The notes under the pieces were generated by a model. It worked only from the letters and a program-made list of their open reading frames with translations. It made no database searches and was not told the DNA's origin. From Leptospira ainlahdjerensis (GTDB lineage: Bacteria > Spirochaetota > Leptospiria > Leptospirales > Leptospiraceae), in the NCBI RefSeq assembly GCF_016919175.1, contig NZ_JAFFPU010000075.1, forward strand, positions 310,001 through 374,000: DNA of 64,000 bases, given 5' to 3'. Every line of letters starts with the position of its first letter. Positions within the stretch are counted from its first letter, which is position 1. Both the position numbers and the translations under genes were made by a program. Of this stretch, positions 1 through 9,049 are shown piece after piece.

Positions 1-281
1 GGAAAGTGTTTTCCTTTTGTAGAAGCGGAAGAATCAGTCTTACGAGATCCTATCGGAGGATTTTTTTTCCCGTTGGTGCCGGAAACGCCAACGGAGTTCC
101 GACCTGAAACGCGACCCGTAGGGAGCAAACCGCGGAGTTCAGGGAGCGTTTCATTGAGTTTAACGCGAGTCACAGGAGTTTTTCCGGACTTGGAAGCGGA
201 AACCGCTTTTTTCCCGGATTTTGAGGAAGGAGTTCCTACCGATTTCTTTTTGACTGCTTTCTTTGCTACCACCGATGCCAC
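1..281 (-). CDS. Lysine/serine-rich basic protein, N-terminal part (runs off left edge)
   Basis: An open minus-strand frame starts at a GTG directly after an in-frame TAG and stays open to the window edge. It begins VASVVAKKAVKKKSVGTPSS and continues with Lys, Ser, Thr, Gly and Pro-rich sequence, like a disordered nucleic-acid-binding tail. There is no ATG and no clear Shine-Dalgarno, so the start is uncertain (GTG at 281 or 272). I do not recognise the family. The GTMGGAACTCC motif that is scattered in the spacers occurs twice inside this frame (94-104 and 229-239). A non-coding interpretation cannot be excluded. Confidence 0.4.
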   Translation of the reverse strand, partial: MASVVAKKAVKKKSVGTPSSKSGKKAVSASKSGKTPVTRVKLNETLPELRGLLPTGRVSGRNSVGVSGTNGKKNPPIGSRKTDSSASTKGKHF

Positions 282-433
282 CTAAAAAAAATAGAAAAAA
301 GCCCCCGAAACCAGGTGATTTGCCCATTTTACTCGTTTTAATCCAAATCCTCAAAAAAACCCATTTTTGGAAAGTAGGAATTCTTTTCGTTTTTCTCTTT
401 ACTTAATTAACAACGTTCGCTTATTCTGGCGAT

Positions 434-450
434 AACGAACAATGTTCGTT
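434..450. promoter_or_regulatory. Palindromic operator upstream of desaturase/TetR operon
   Basis: AACGAACAATGTTCGTT is a perfect 8-bp inverted repeat around one central base. It lies 27 bp before the preferred desaturase start. The GAAC/GTTC half-sites resemble those bound by TetR-type regulators of desaturases, and a TetR gene is second in the operon, so negative autoregulation is inferred. A further half-site (AACGTTCG) lies at about 412-419. Confidence 0.6.
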
Positions 451-477
451 GAAGAGAAAAAACAGAGGAGGCCCCAA

Positions 478-1263
<786 letters not shown>

Positions 1264-1280
1264 TCGAGTTAGAATCCAAA

Positions 1281-1895
1281 ATGACAACTGCAGTTCGACA
1301 CAAAAGAAGATCCAGAAACAGCCTCAATCGGGAGAACATCGTCCAAGTTGCGATGGAGATTCTCTTGGAAGAAGGAATCGACGGTCTTTCGATGAGAAAG
1401 ATCGCCGAAAAATTGGACTGTAGTGTTGCGAGCCCTTACTCACATTTTAAGAGCCAAGAAGAAATCATCCAAGTTCTCATCGCCAAAGGGGAAACGGAAC
1501 TCACACAACTTTTGAGAAACGCTCAGAGGAACGGAAAAAATTCTTTTGAGAAACTCGCCGGAATCGCACGAGCGTACTGGGATTTTTCCCTGAACAACAA
1601 AGAACTACACAAGGTGATGTTCAACACCGTTCACGGGCACATGCACAGAAAGGCATTCCCGAGTTTGCCGACCAGTTATCGAGTATTCTTAGAAACGATC
1701 CGAAACGGATGCGTGAGCCATGAATTCAAACTTTCCAAAAAGGAATATCCCGCTCTCGCGAGAATGATGTGGGCTTGGATGTACGGTTTGATGGTATTAG
1801 ATCTTACGAATATGCTCAAAAGAAGACGCGGCGGAAAGGACGATCCGTTGGCGGAAGGTTTTCTCTACTTCCGAAAAATTCTCTTAGGAGAATGA
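1281..1895 (+). CDS. TetR family transcriptional regulator of the desaturase operon
   Basis: A 204-residue TetR-type repressor. The N-terminal helix-turn-helix covers about residues 15-62 (ENIVQVAMEILLEEG through MRKIAEKLDCSVASPYSHF). The C-terminal ligand-binding half contains the MMWAWMYGL stretch typical of the WHG-type C-terminal domain. The ATG at 1281 is chosen because an upstream in-frame start (1221) would overlap the desaturase by 43 bases. Its position 17 bp after the desaturase stop, and the palindrome at 434-450, suggest that it represses its own operon. The inducer may be an acyl-CoA, by analogy with DesT-like regulators, but this is inference. Confidence 0.85.
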   Translation: MTTAVRHKRRSRNSLNRENIVQVAMEILLEEGIDGLSMRKIAEKLDCSVASPYSHFKSQEEIIQVLIAKGETELTQLLRNAQRNGKNSFEKLAGIARAYWDFSLNNKELHKVMFNTVHGHMHRKAFPSLPTSYRVFLETIRNGCVSHEFKLSKKEYPALARMMWAWMYGLMVLDLTNMLKRRRGGKDDPLAEGFLYFRKILLGE

Positions 1896-2016
1896 TCTAA
1901 GAATTTTTTTTTCCAAAATCCTATTTCAAAAATTCAAAAGCTGAGACATCGCAAAGTGACAAATCCTTTGGGCGGATCCTGAAGTCGCTTCGTTCTTCAC
2001 GATCTTCCACGGAATT

Positions 2017-2124
2017 GCAGGACCGCGCTTTCCGCTCCAGTCAATAAATTGCAAAACGTTCGCTCAAAAAAATACGAATCGATTCAAATCGCAATTTATT
2101 GACTCCGCGTCAATCGCTTCCGCG
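2017..2124. repeat. Dispersed palindromic intergenic element, copy 1
   Basis: A gene-free spacer (1896-2438) contains a block starting GCAGGACCGCGCTTTCCGCT, then a perfect 14-bp inverted repeat (AGTCAATAAATTGC at 2039-2052, GCAATTTATTGACT at 2091-2104), then CCGCGTCAATCGCTTCCGCG. The same layout recurs at 61700-61797 with paired substitutions in the stem. The rest of the spacer shows no coding potential on either strand. Confidence 0.7.
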
Positions 2125-2393
2125 TTATAGAGAAGAAAGAATTATTTAGAAGAGGTAGGATCTCTGGACGAGCCCTATCCGTTTTCAATCCAATATGTTT
2201 GGATCAAAGTGTAATGGGAAAAATCGGAAAATCAAGAAAGAATAGGGCCCAAGGGTCGACGAAGTAACGGATGTTCCCACCCTTTATACGATTCGCTTTT
2301 TCGAAGATTCTGGTAAAAGGAGATTCAATCCTTTTCAAAATTCTCCGCCAAAAAAATTTCGAAACGGCTTTTCGAATCCTTTCCTATTTCGGA

Positions 2394-2420
2394 AACGAGC
2401 GATCCGAATGTTCGCTCGTT
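2394..2420 (-). terminator. Hairpin downstream of rhodanese gene
   Basis: An 8-bp perfect stem (AACGAGCG/CGCTCGTT) with an 11-base loop begins 18 bp past the rhodanese stop. It is placed as a terminator, but there is no long T tract, so the function is tentative. Confidence 0.35.
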
Positions 2421-2438
2421 CGGTAAGGAAAAAGGTAT

Positions 2439-2774
2439 TTAATATTTTGCAAGAGAGGAATCGACTTCGTCCGAATAGAGGAGAATTCCACCTTCCACGT
2501 TATGCAGCTTTGCAAAACCGAATTGGTTCAAAATCCCGCAGGCCATAGCGGAGCGTCCACCCGAACGACAATAGACGATCACTTCTTTTCCGGATTCTTT
2601 CCAAGTATTGATTTCAGAAAGACGCCCGGAAAGTTCGCCGACTGGAATCAGAAGATCCGTCCCTTCGATCGTGCAAATTTCCACCTCGTTCGGATTTCTG
2701 ACGTCGAGAAGATAAAAGGAATCTTTCCCATCCTTTCTTAGATCTAATCTTTTTTTTAATTCTTTCGGTGTCAT
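2439..2774 (-). CDS. Rhodanese-like domain protein (single domain sulfurtransferase)
   Basis: A 111-residue single-domain rhodanese. It has the CH2A-like LLDVRNPNE element (22-30) and the active-site loop CRSGGRS with the presumed persulfide cysteine at 69. Such cytosolic proteins move sulfane sulfur between thiosulfate or protein persulfides and acceptors; the partner is unknown. The ATG at 2774 follows AAGGAAC and is preferred over an upstream TTG at 2798. It is monocistronic in appearance, with a hairpin after the stop and an ABC-F gene upstream in the opposite reading context. Confidence 0.85.
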   Translation of the reverse strand: MTPKELKKRLDLRKDGKDSFYLLDVRNPNEVEICTIEGTDLLIPVGELSGRLSEINTWKESGKEVIVYCRSGGRSAMACGILNQFGFAKLHNVEGGILLYSDEVDSSLAKY

Positions 2775-2861
2775 TGAAAACGGTTCCTTAGTTCGCAAAG
2801 ATAAAATTGAATCAAAAATGACCGACGTTTCTAAAACGATTCCGTGAAAAGAAGTATTTCA

Positions 2862-4802
2862 TTAGACTGTTCCGGAAAGTTCTTCCAGCTCTAATTGAAG
2901 AGATTCCCAATCTTGAGTCAAACGTGCGATCTCATTTTTTGTTTCGTTTAAATTATCCAATTCCAGCTGATAACTTCGATTCTTAAAAAAACCGGGATCA
3001 GCCAAAACTTCTTCCAAATTCTTTTTGGACTTTTCTAAAAGTTCTATTTTTGCTTCGATCTGCTCCAGATCTTTTTGGATTTTTTTCACACGATTCTTAT
3101 CCGCATTCTTCTTAGAACGAGTTTGAGAAGGTTCTTCTTTTTTGAGAGAAGAAGCATTTCCATTCTGAGAATTGGAAGCGACCGTTTCTTTCAGGTTGTA
3201 TTTGAGGTAATCAGAGAAGGTGCAGTTATAATCTCGAATTTGGCCCTTATCGACGGAGATGGTTCGATTGCAGAGATCCTTTAAGAATTCCGGATCGTGA
3301 GAGATGATGAGAAGAGAACCTTCGTAAGCCATCAGAGCACGTCTGAGATTGTCCCGGACGACCAAATCCAAGTGGTTGGTCGGTTCGTCCAAGAAAATCG
3401 AATTGGCTGGATGTCTCACGAGAAGCGCCAAACGAAGCCGACTTTGTTCTCCACCGGAAAGAAGCGCCGTTTGTTTATAAACGCTGTCATCCGAAAAGGA
3501 AAAGTATCCGAGCAAACTGCGCGCTTGTTGTTCAGAAAGATCGGGATAAGTCGTCATTACTGTCTGAAGAAGATTTTTGGAAGGATCCAATTCTTCATGA
3601 TGATTTTGCGAAAAATAACCGATCTTCGTCTTCGGTCCGTAGTAAATTTTGCCGGATGTTAGTTTATGAATTTCTAATAAACAACGGAGGAAGGTTGACT
3701 TTCCCGCCCCGTTCGGTCCGACGACGGCGATCTTGTCGCCTGCGGATATTTCAAGATTTGCGTCGCTGAAAATAAAAGGCGGCTTACCGGAATAAGAGAA
3801 CGCGCCGTCTTCGATTCTTGCTGTGATTCTACCGGAGGAGATAAAGTTGAATTTATAGTCCGATTTGGAATTCCAAAAAGACTCCTGAGGTGCTTCGACA
3901 CGGTCTCGTTTTTCGAGTTTTTTGAGCGCGGATTGAACTTGTCTCGCTTTTGTAGCCTGAGCGCGGAAGCGATCGATCCATTCCATTCTTTTCTTGAGAT
4001 AAGATTCTTCCTTTTCGAATTGAGTTTGGAGTTTTTCCTGAAGTTCGTTCTTGTGTTCGAAGTATTCTTCTAAGGTTCCTCGAAATTCGATCACCCCGGA
4101 AGGAGAAAGTTCCGCGATCGTATCGCAGGTGGAATTTAAGAATTCCGGATCGTGTGTGACCAAGACAAAGGATTGTCCGGTTGAGTTGAGATAATCCGCG
4201 AGCCATTCTTTCGATTCGTTGTCCAGGTGATTGGTCGGTTCATCTAACAAGAGTAAGTTGCCTGGATTGAGAAGAGTAATCGAAAGCCCCAAACGGTGTT
4301 GATATCCGGGAGAAAATTCCCTTACCTTCATCGCCATTTGTTCGTTGGAAAATCCAAGTCCGCCCAAAACCTTGCGCGCCTTCGACTCTAACTCGTGAAC
4401 TCCGTAAGTAAATGCGTATTCTTCCAGAGAACTTTGCTCGTCGAGAAGAGAAGCAAACTCCGGAGAATCGTGAGAAATGATCTCGAACTTGTGATTGATC
4501 TCTTTGAGACGTTCGGAATATTCCCGATAGTGTTTGTGTTTTCCTAATGCAGTATCGATCACTGATGCTTCCGGATCGAAATCGGGAAGCTGCTGAAATA
4601 CGGAAATTTCAGTATTTTTAGATTTGGATACGGTCCCGTCGTCGGGAACAAATTTCCCTTCTGCAATTCTAAAGAGAGTGGATTTACCGGAACCATTTGG
4701 ACCGACAAGACAAACGCGCGCTCCCGGCTTGATATGCCAAGAGAATCCCTCAAAAAGAACCGAGGACGCATACTGGTGTTTTATGTCGATGAATTGGAGC
4801 AA
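2862..4802 (-). CDS. ABC-F family ATPase (Uup/YheS-like)
   Basis: A 646-residue soluble protein with two tandem ABC ATPase domains and no membrane segment, as expected for ABC-F ribosome-associated factors. Domain 1 has Walker A GPNGSGKST (34-42), a degenerate signature (SPGYQHRLGL) and Walker B LLLLDEPTNHLD. A charged linker follows. Domain 2 has GPNGAGKST, LSGGEQSRLRLA and IFLDEPTNHLD. The last ~90 residues are a lysine/glutamate-rich coiled coil of the Uup type. The start is a TTG with no strong ribosome site, but the sequence fits the family N-terminus immediately. It probably acts on the ribosome; which factor it corresponds to is unsettled. Confidence 0.9.
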   Translation of the reverse strand: MLQFIDIKHQYASSVLFEGFSWHIKPGARVCLVGPNGSGKSTLFRIAEGKFVPDDGTVSKSKNTEISVFQQLPDFDPEASVIDTALGKHKHYREYSERLKEINHKFEIISHDSPEFASLLDEQSSLEEYAFTYGVHELESKARKVLGGLGFSNEQMAMKVREFSPGYQHRLGLSITLLNPGNLLLLDEPTNHLDNESKEWLADYLNSTGQSFVLVTHDPEFLNSTCDTIAELSPSGVIEFRGTLEEYFEHKNELQEKLQTQFEKEESYLKKRMEWIDRFRAQATKARQVQSALKKLEKRDRVEAPQESFWNSKSDYKFNFISSGRITARIEDGAFSYSGKPPFIFSDANLEISAGDKIAVVGPNGAGKSTFLRCLLEIHKLTSGKIYYGPKTKIGYFSQNHHEELDPSKNLLQTVMTTYPDLSEQQARSLLGYFSFSDDSVYKQTALLSGGEQSRLRLALLVRHPANSIFLDEPTNHLDLVVRDNLRRALMAYEGSLLIISHDPEFLKDLCNRTISVDKGQIRDYNCTFSDYLKYNLKETVASNSQNGNASSLKKEEPSQTRSKKNADKNRVKKIQKDLEQIEAKIELLEKSKKNLEEVLADPGFFKNRSYQLELDNLNETKNEIARLTQDWESLQLELEELSGTV

Positions 4803-4885
4803 GGATCGAGAGATTTAGAAAGGTAGAAAAAAGAGAGCAGAGCCGGAATCCGTCGTTTGTCGACGGACCGGAAAAAGGAATAAAA

Positions 4886-5056
4886 TTATTTCTTACCTTT
4901 CACTGCGAGCTCTTCCAGTCTTGCATTCAAGTGCAGGATGTATTTGCTGGAATTTCCGTTCATCTTCTCTTTGGAAGCTTGGATTGCAGCATTGATCTCG
5001 GCTACAGTCATTTTGTTGATCTTTTTGTTTTTCTTTTCTTGTGTTTCTTCAGACAT
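4886..5056 (-). CDS. Small basic 56-residue hypothetical protein
   Basis: An ATG-started minus-strand frame of 56 residues reads MSEETQEKKNKKINKMTVAE and then a predicted helical stretch (INAAIQASKEKM) and ARLEELAVKGKK. Codon use and amphipathic character look coding, although it is too short for ordinary ORF cut-offs. A purine-rich GGCGGGAAACC lies before the start. It lies about 80 bp upstream of the ABC-F gene on the same strand. I do not recognise a family; the composition suggests a small nucleic-acid or ribosome-associated protein, which is only a guess. Confidence 0.65.
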   Translation of the reverse strand: MSEETQEKKNKKINKMTVAEINAAIQASKEKMNGNSSKYILHLNARLEELAVKGKK

Positions 5057-5157
5057 AGGTTTCCCGCCAAATAATCTTATGCCAGATTTTTCGGATTAGG
5101 TCGTTTCGACAACCGATTTTAGATTAGAATCTTCGGATTTCCTAGAAAGAGGGAAAG

Positions 5158-5525
5158 GTCGGAACTCCGGAGGAGATTTCTTCAAACCGGAAGGACAAGA
5201 ATTGAAGATTGTCTAAAAAACATTTCCAAAGGAGCGAAGCCCTACTTTGAAAGGTGAAAAGTAGGAACTCCTTTTTCTCTAAAAGAAGACCCTCCTCTTT
5301 ATAAGAGACATAGTATAAAGAAAATTCGACCTGAACGAGAAAGGATCGAAAGAAATTCTCTAGGAGTTCCTACAAAAGAACTCAAAAGATGGAATCGGAA
5401 TTCTAGAAATGGCCTCTCACTTCGAAAGAGAAAGGATGTAGGAACTCCTCAATGGAAAAATCCCCCAGACCAACCTTGAAACAAAGGTGGAATTCGCCCT
5501 GTTTTCAAAAAAAGGTCGGAACTCC
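5158..5525. repeat. Cluster of five GTMGGAACTCC motifs in a gene-free spacer
   Basis: The spacer 5057-5675 has no supported gene. It contains GTCGGAACTCC at 5158-5168 and 5515-5525, and GTAGGAACTCC at 5261-5271 and 5438-5448, plus an inverted copy at 5363-5373. Intervals are about 75-105 bp. Further copies lie in other spacers of this window (for example 28519-28529 and 34497-34507). Confidence 0.6.
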
Positions 5526-5675
5526 GCAAAGAATTCTCACAAAAAAAAATCCGGATTCCACCAGTTTCGAATAAAAAGCAAAGATCGAATCAAACGAACG
5601 CTGGCGGTTTTGATCCTTAATTTTTGATTTCCTTTCTCATTCCTCAGCTCAAAAAGGATGGAATTCGGAGACTTT

Positions 5676-6125
5676 ATGATACAAAGTTTTTTTTCAACGC
5701 GTGATTCCTTATCTCCTCTCTTTCTCCGAATCGGCCTCGCAATTTGTATCTTTCCTCACGGGGCTCAAAAATTCTTAGGATGGTTTGGCGGAGTCGGTTT
5801 AGAGGCATCGATGGATTATTTTGTAAATACAGCCGAATTCCCGGCGGCTCTCGCTCTCTTAGCGATCGTCTCGGAATTTTTCGGTTCTATCGCTCTCGTC
5901 CTCGGGCTCTTTACGCGCTTGGCCGCTTTTGGAATCACCTGCACTTTAGCGGTGGCAGGTTGGACCCACCGAGAGATCGGATTTTTTATGAACTGGTTTG
6001 GAAATCAGGGCGGAGAAGGATTCGAATATCATATCCTCGCAGTCTGCATGGGAATCGCATTAATTCTTTTCGGAGGAGGTTCCTGGTCTCTCGATTCTTG
6101 GATCTCCGACAATCTTGAGTTTTAA
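5676..6125 (+). CDS. DoxX family membrane protein
   Basis: A 149-residue protein with about four transmembrane helices, matching the DoxX/DoxD family: LFLRIGLAICIFPHGAQKFLGWFGG (a typical family start), then ALALLAIVSEFFGSIALVLGLFTRLAA, TCTLAVAGW and a C-terminal YHILAVCMGIALILFGGG. Family members act in membrane redox or thiosulfate/quinone-linked processes, and the exact role here is unknown. The ATG at 5676 has GGAG six bases upstream; an ATG at 5658 has its AAGG directly abutting and is less likely. It appears monocistronic. Confidence 0.85.
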   Translation: MIQSFFSTRDSLSPLFLRIGLAICIFPHGAQKFLGWFGGVGLEASMDYFVNTAEFPAALALLAIVSEFFGSIALVLGLFTRLAAFGITCTLAVAGWTHREIGFFMNWFGNQGGEGFEYHILAVCMGIALILFGGGSWSLDSWISDNLEF

Positions 6126-6236
6126 TAAGAATTTTAAAATATATCAATATTCTTCTTTGGATCTACGAACGAAAAAATCGCAAAGATTGAAAGTATCTTC
6201 TTTCCTTTTTTCGTCTTACCCTATTCTAAAATAAAA

Positions 6237-6267
6237 AAGCCGGCTGAAGAAAATCTTCGACCGGCTT
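6237..6267 (-). terminator. Intrinsic terminator after fecR-like gene
   Basis: The stem AAGCCGG/CCGGCTT has an inner GAAGA/TCTTC pairing. On the minus strand it is followed by TTTTTATTTT, and it starts 30 bp past the FecR stop, so it is a good rho-independent terminator for the sigma/FecR transcript. Confidence 0.7.
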
Positions 6268-6296
6268 CTTAGAAAGAATTCTTTATTAGAATTTGA

Positions 6297-7355
6297 TCAG
6301 TATTTAATCTTATCTACCGCTTCTTCATCCAAGATATAAGAACCTTTAAGAGTTTGGACAACCAGCTTTCCTCTTTTTTGAGAAACCACAACTCCTCTCA
6401 ACTCCCTTCCGTCTTTCATGATGATGTGTTCGATGCTCAAATCGTAAATCTTGCTCAATTCTTCTTCGGTTTTAGCCGTTCTCAGATTTTGAACGTCGGA
6501 AAGAAGTTCTCTATCCAGAGTTCCAAGATTCTTCTTCATGTCCTTATATTCCGGACGAGTAGAATTCAGTTTGGAAAGATCGATCGATTCCACTTCCCCG
6601 TCTTTGTTTACGGTTACGAGCTTACTCGCATCCAAGATAAAAACTTTCTTAGAAACATTCAGAGAAGTTACTTCTACGGAACCTTCCGCTACAAAGACGA
6701 CAGATTCACTTTCAGAGGCGTTCACTTCGAAGGAAGTTCCTCTCACCGCTGCGACTGCTGACGGAGTTTCTACGTAGTAGTTGCTTCCTTTTCTTTCTTT
6801 CTCCACTACGTTTAACAATCTACCGGCCGCCAAATTCATACGAATTTGAGATCCGTTGTTATCTCTAAGTTCTTTTAAGATGAGTTTGCTCTTTTCTTTA
6901 ACACGGATTACGCTGGAATCGGTTAAACCGATATCCACGGCTCCGCCCGCTTTGGTAAGAATGATGTCGGACTCGTTCAATAGGTCGCCTTGGTGTAGTT
7001 TAGTTTCCACGTCCCTGATAACGGACGCTTCTCCTTTTACAAAAACCACCGCAGCTTTCAGAGGAGTTCCTTGAAGAACCATTTCGGTTTCGACTTTTGG
7101 AGTTCGAAGGCTAAACCAAGCGCCTCCAACCGTTAATAATAATACTGCCGCCGCAGCAAGCCAGGCTATCTTTGGAAATTGAAGAATTTTTGTTTCCGTT
7201 GGAACACTCATTACTTTGTCCTCCACGATAAAGCGAGGCTTCATTCCGATCCACTCTGGATCGAAAGCCGGGAGTTGAGATAGGGATTCCTTTTCTCTAA
7301 GGAGTCGCGCGTATCCTTCAAATTCGGGAGTGTGTGTCTTATTTTCCATATTCAT
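6297..7355 (-). CDS. FecR-domain anti-sigma/signal-transducing membrane protein
   Basis: A ~352-residue protein with a cytoplasmic N-terminus, one transmembrane helix (about 63-80, IAWLAAAAVLLLTVGG) and a periplasmic FecR domain (about 106-225). The domain has GDLLNESDIILTKAGGAVDI, SSVIRVKEKSKL, GRLLNVVEK and VETPSAVAAVRGTSFEV. The C-terminal ~45 residues (MKDGRELRGVVVSQ to LDEEAVDKI) form a small beta module also seen in the divergent gene at 8147. It lies 160 bp downstream of an ECF sigma gene and is probably its regulator. The start may instead be the TTG at 7379. Unlike LipL45-type FecR proteins, it has no lipobox. Confidence 0.8.
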   Translation of the reverse strand: MNMENKTHTPEFEGYARLLREKESLSQLPAFDPEWIGMKPRFIVEDKVMSVPTETKILQFPKIAWLAAAAVLLLTVGGAWFSLRTPKVETEMVLQGTPLKAAVVFVKGEASVIRDVETKLHQGDLLNESDIILTKAGGAVDIGLTDSSVIRVKEKSKLILKELRDNNGSQIRMNLAAGRLLNVVEKERKGSNYYVETPSAVAAVRGTSFEVNASESESVVFVAEGSVEVTSLNVSKKVFILDASKLVTVNKDGEVESIDLSKLNSTRPEYKDMKKNLGTLDRELLSDVQNLRTAKTEEELSKIYDLSIEHIIMKDGRELRGVVVSQKRGKLVVQTLKGSYILDEEAVDKIKY

Positions 7356-7515
7356 TCTGCCCGGGGTTCTGCGATTCAATTCCGTCCCGCTTCCTGTTTG
7401 TTAAACAAACTAAGAAGGGCTATTTGAGCTATTTTTTCCATTTCCTATTTTTTTTTATCACCACTCGAATGAATTCTAATTATTTCAAACTATAAGACGG
7501 TGAGATTTCTATATA

Positions 7516-8123
<608 letters not shown>

Positions 8124-8146
8124 GAAAAGATGATGACTAAAATTTG

Positions 8147-9010
8147 ATGAATAACCACCGGAATTATAACTCTATGTCTCGAACATTTAAAAAGATACTA
8201 ATCTTTGCTGTATTTCTCGCAATTACAATTTCTTTACCGATTTCAGCGAGTACGGTCATACTTAAGAATGGAAAAACGATTCAAGGAAAAATTGTAAATC
8301 AAACTCGAACCGAAGTACAAATAGAAGTAAATGGAAAAGTGCAGACAATTTCCAAAGCCGAAATTTCAGAAATCAATCTAAAAGACCCTAAGAAAGACGA
8401 TACAAAAAAAGTCACAACCACAAAGCAGCCGGAAACTAAAACCGAGGAAACTCCGACGGTATCGAAGTGGAAGGACAACAAATGGACGATTACGGCGAGA
8501 TCGGCGATTCTTCCGGGTTGGGGGCAATGGAGAACTGGGCAAAAAAAATGGGCTGCAATCAGCTTTGCGCTGTTTGCCGGCGCCGCGATTTATGCGAATA
8601 ATTGCAGACAAAACGCCGCCGCAGAGGAAGCGAATTATAAATCGAACTCCGTTGCCATTACGGTCGCCGCATTCTTAGATCCAACTTTAAATCCGGTTAC
8701 TTCCGACGAAACGGTTCGAACGACTGCGCTCGTAACTCGAGTTTTAATAACGGCAACGGCAACGAATCCTTACTTCAATTCTTACAGCCAAGCGACCTCA
8801 CAATTCAATCAAGCTCAGTGGCTTTTAGGAGCTGTCTACGGTTTGCAGTTGATTCATACATTCTTATTTGCAAAAGATTTTGAAAAGATACAAGCCTTAC
8901 TATCCGATCCAAACCCGGAAGGATGGAAGTTCAGCGCCTCTGTTGTAAAAAGTCCGATCACGGGAGTCACCGAAATCACCCCGACTGCCGCATATACAGT
9001 TAAATTCTAA
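8147..9010 (+). CDS. Secreted/membrane protein with DUF5683-like segment
   Basis: A 287-residue protein. After a short leader come a signal-like segment ([20 protein letters not shown]), a ~45-residue beta module ([18 protein letters not shown] to KAEISEINL) and a Lys/Thr-rich linker. Then comes a membrane-associated part with [20 protein letters not shown], the hallmark of DUF5683-type proteins. The beta module resembles the C-terminus of the FecR protein encoded on the other side of the divergent sigma gene. The start is uncertain (ATG 8147, or 8174 directly before the signal segment). Function is unknown; control by the neighbouring ECF sigma is inferred. Confidence 0.7.
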   Translation: MNNHRNYNSMSRTFKKILIFAVFLAITISLPISASTVILKNGKTIQGKIVNQTRTEVQIEVNGKVQTISKAEISEINLKDPKKDDTKKVTTTKQPETKTEETPTVSKWKDNKWTITARSAILPGWGQWRTGQKKWAAISFALFAGAAIYANNCRQNAAAEEANYKSNSVAITVAAFLDPTLNPVTSDETVRTTALVTRVLITATATNPYFNSYSQATSQFNQAQWLLGAVYGLQLIHTFLFAKDFEKIQALLSDPNPEGWKFSASVVKSPITGVTEITPTAAYTVKF

Positions 9011-9049
9011 TTCTTATCATTGCCGTACGCAGAAGAATGCGGAAGCTAT

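Noticed and set aside
442..477. Longer start of the desaturase gene
   Set aside because: The ATG lies inside the operator palindrome and has no ribosome site, while the ATG at 478 has a strong one.
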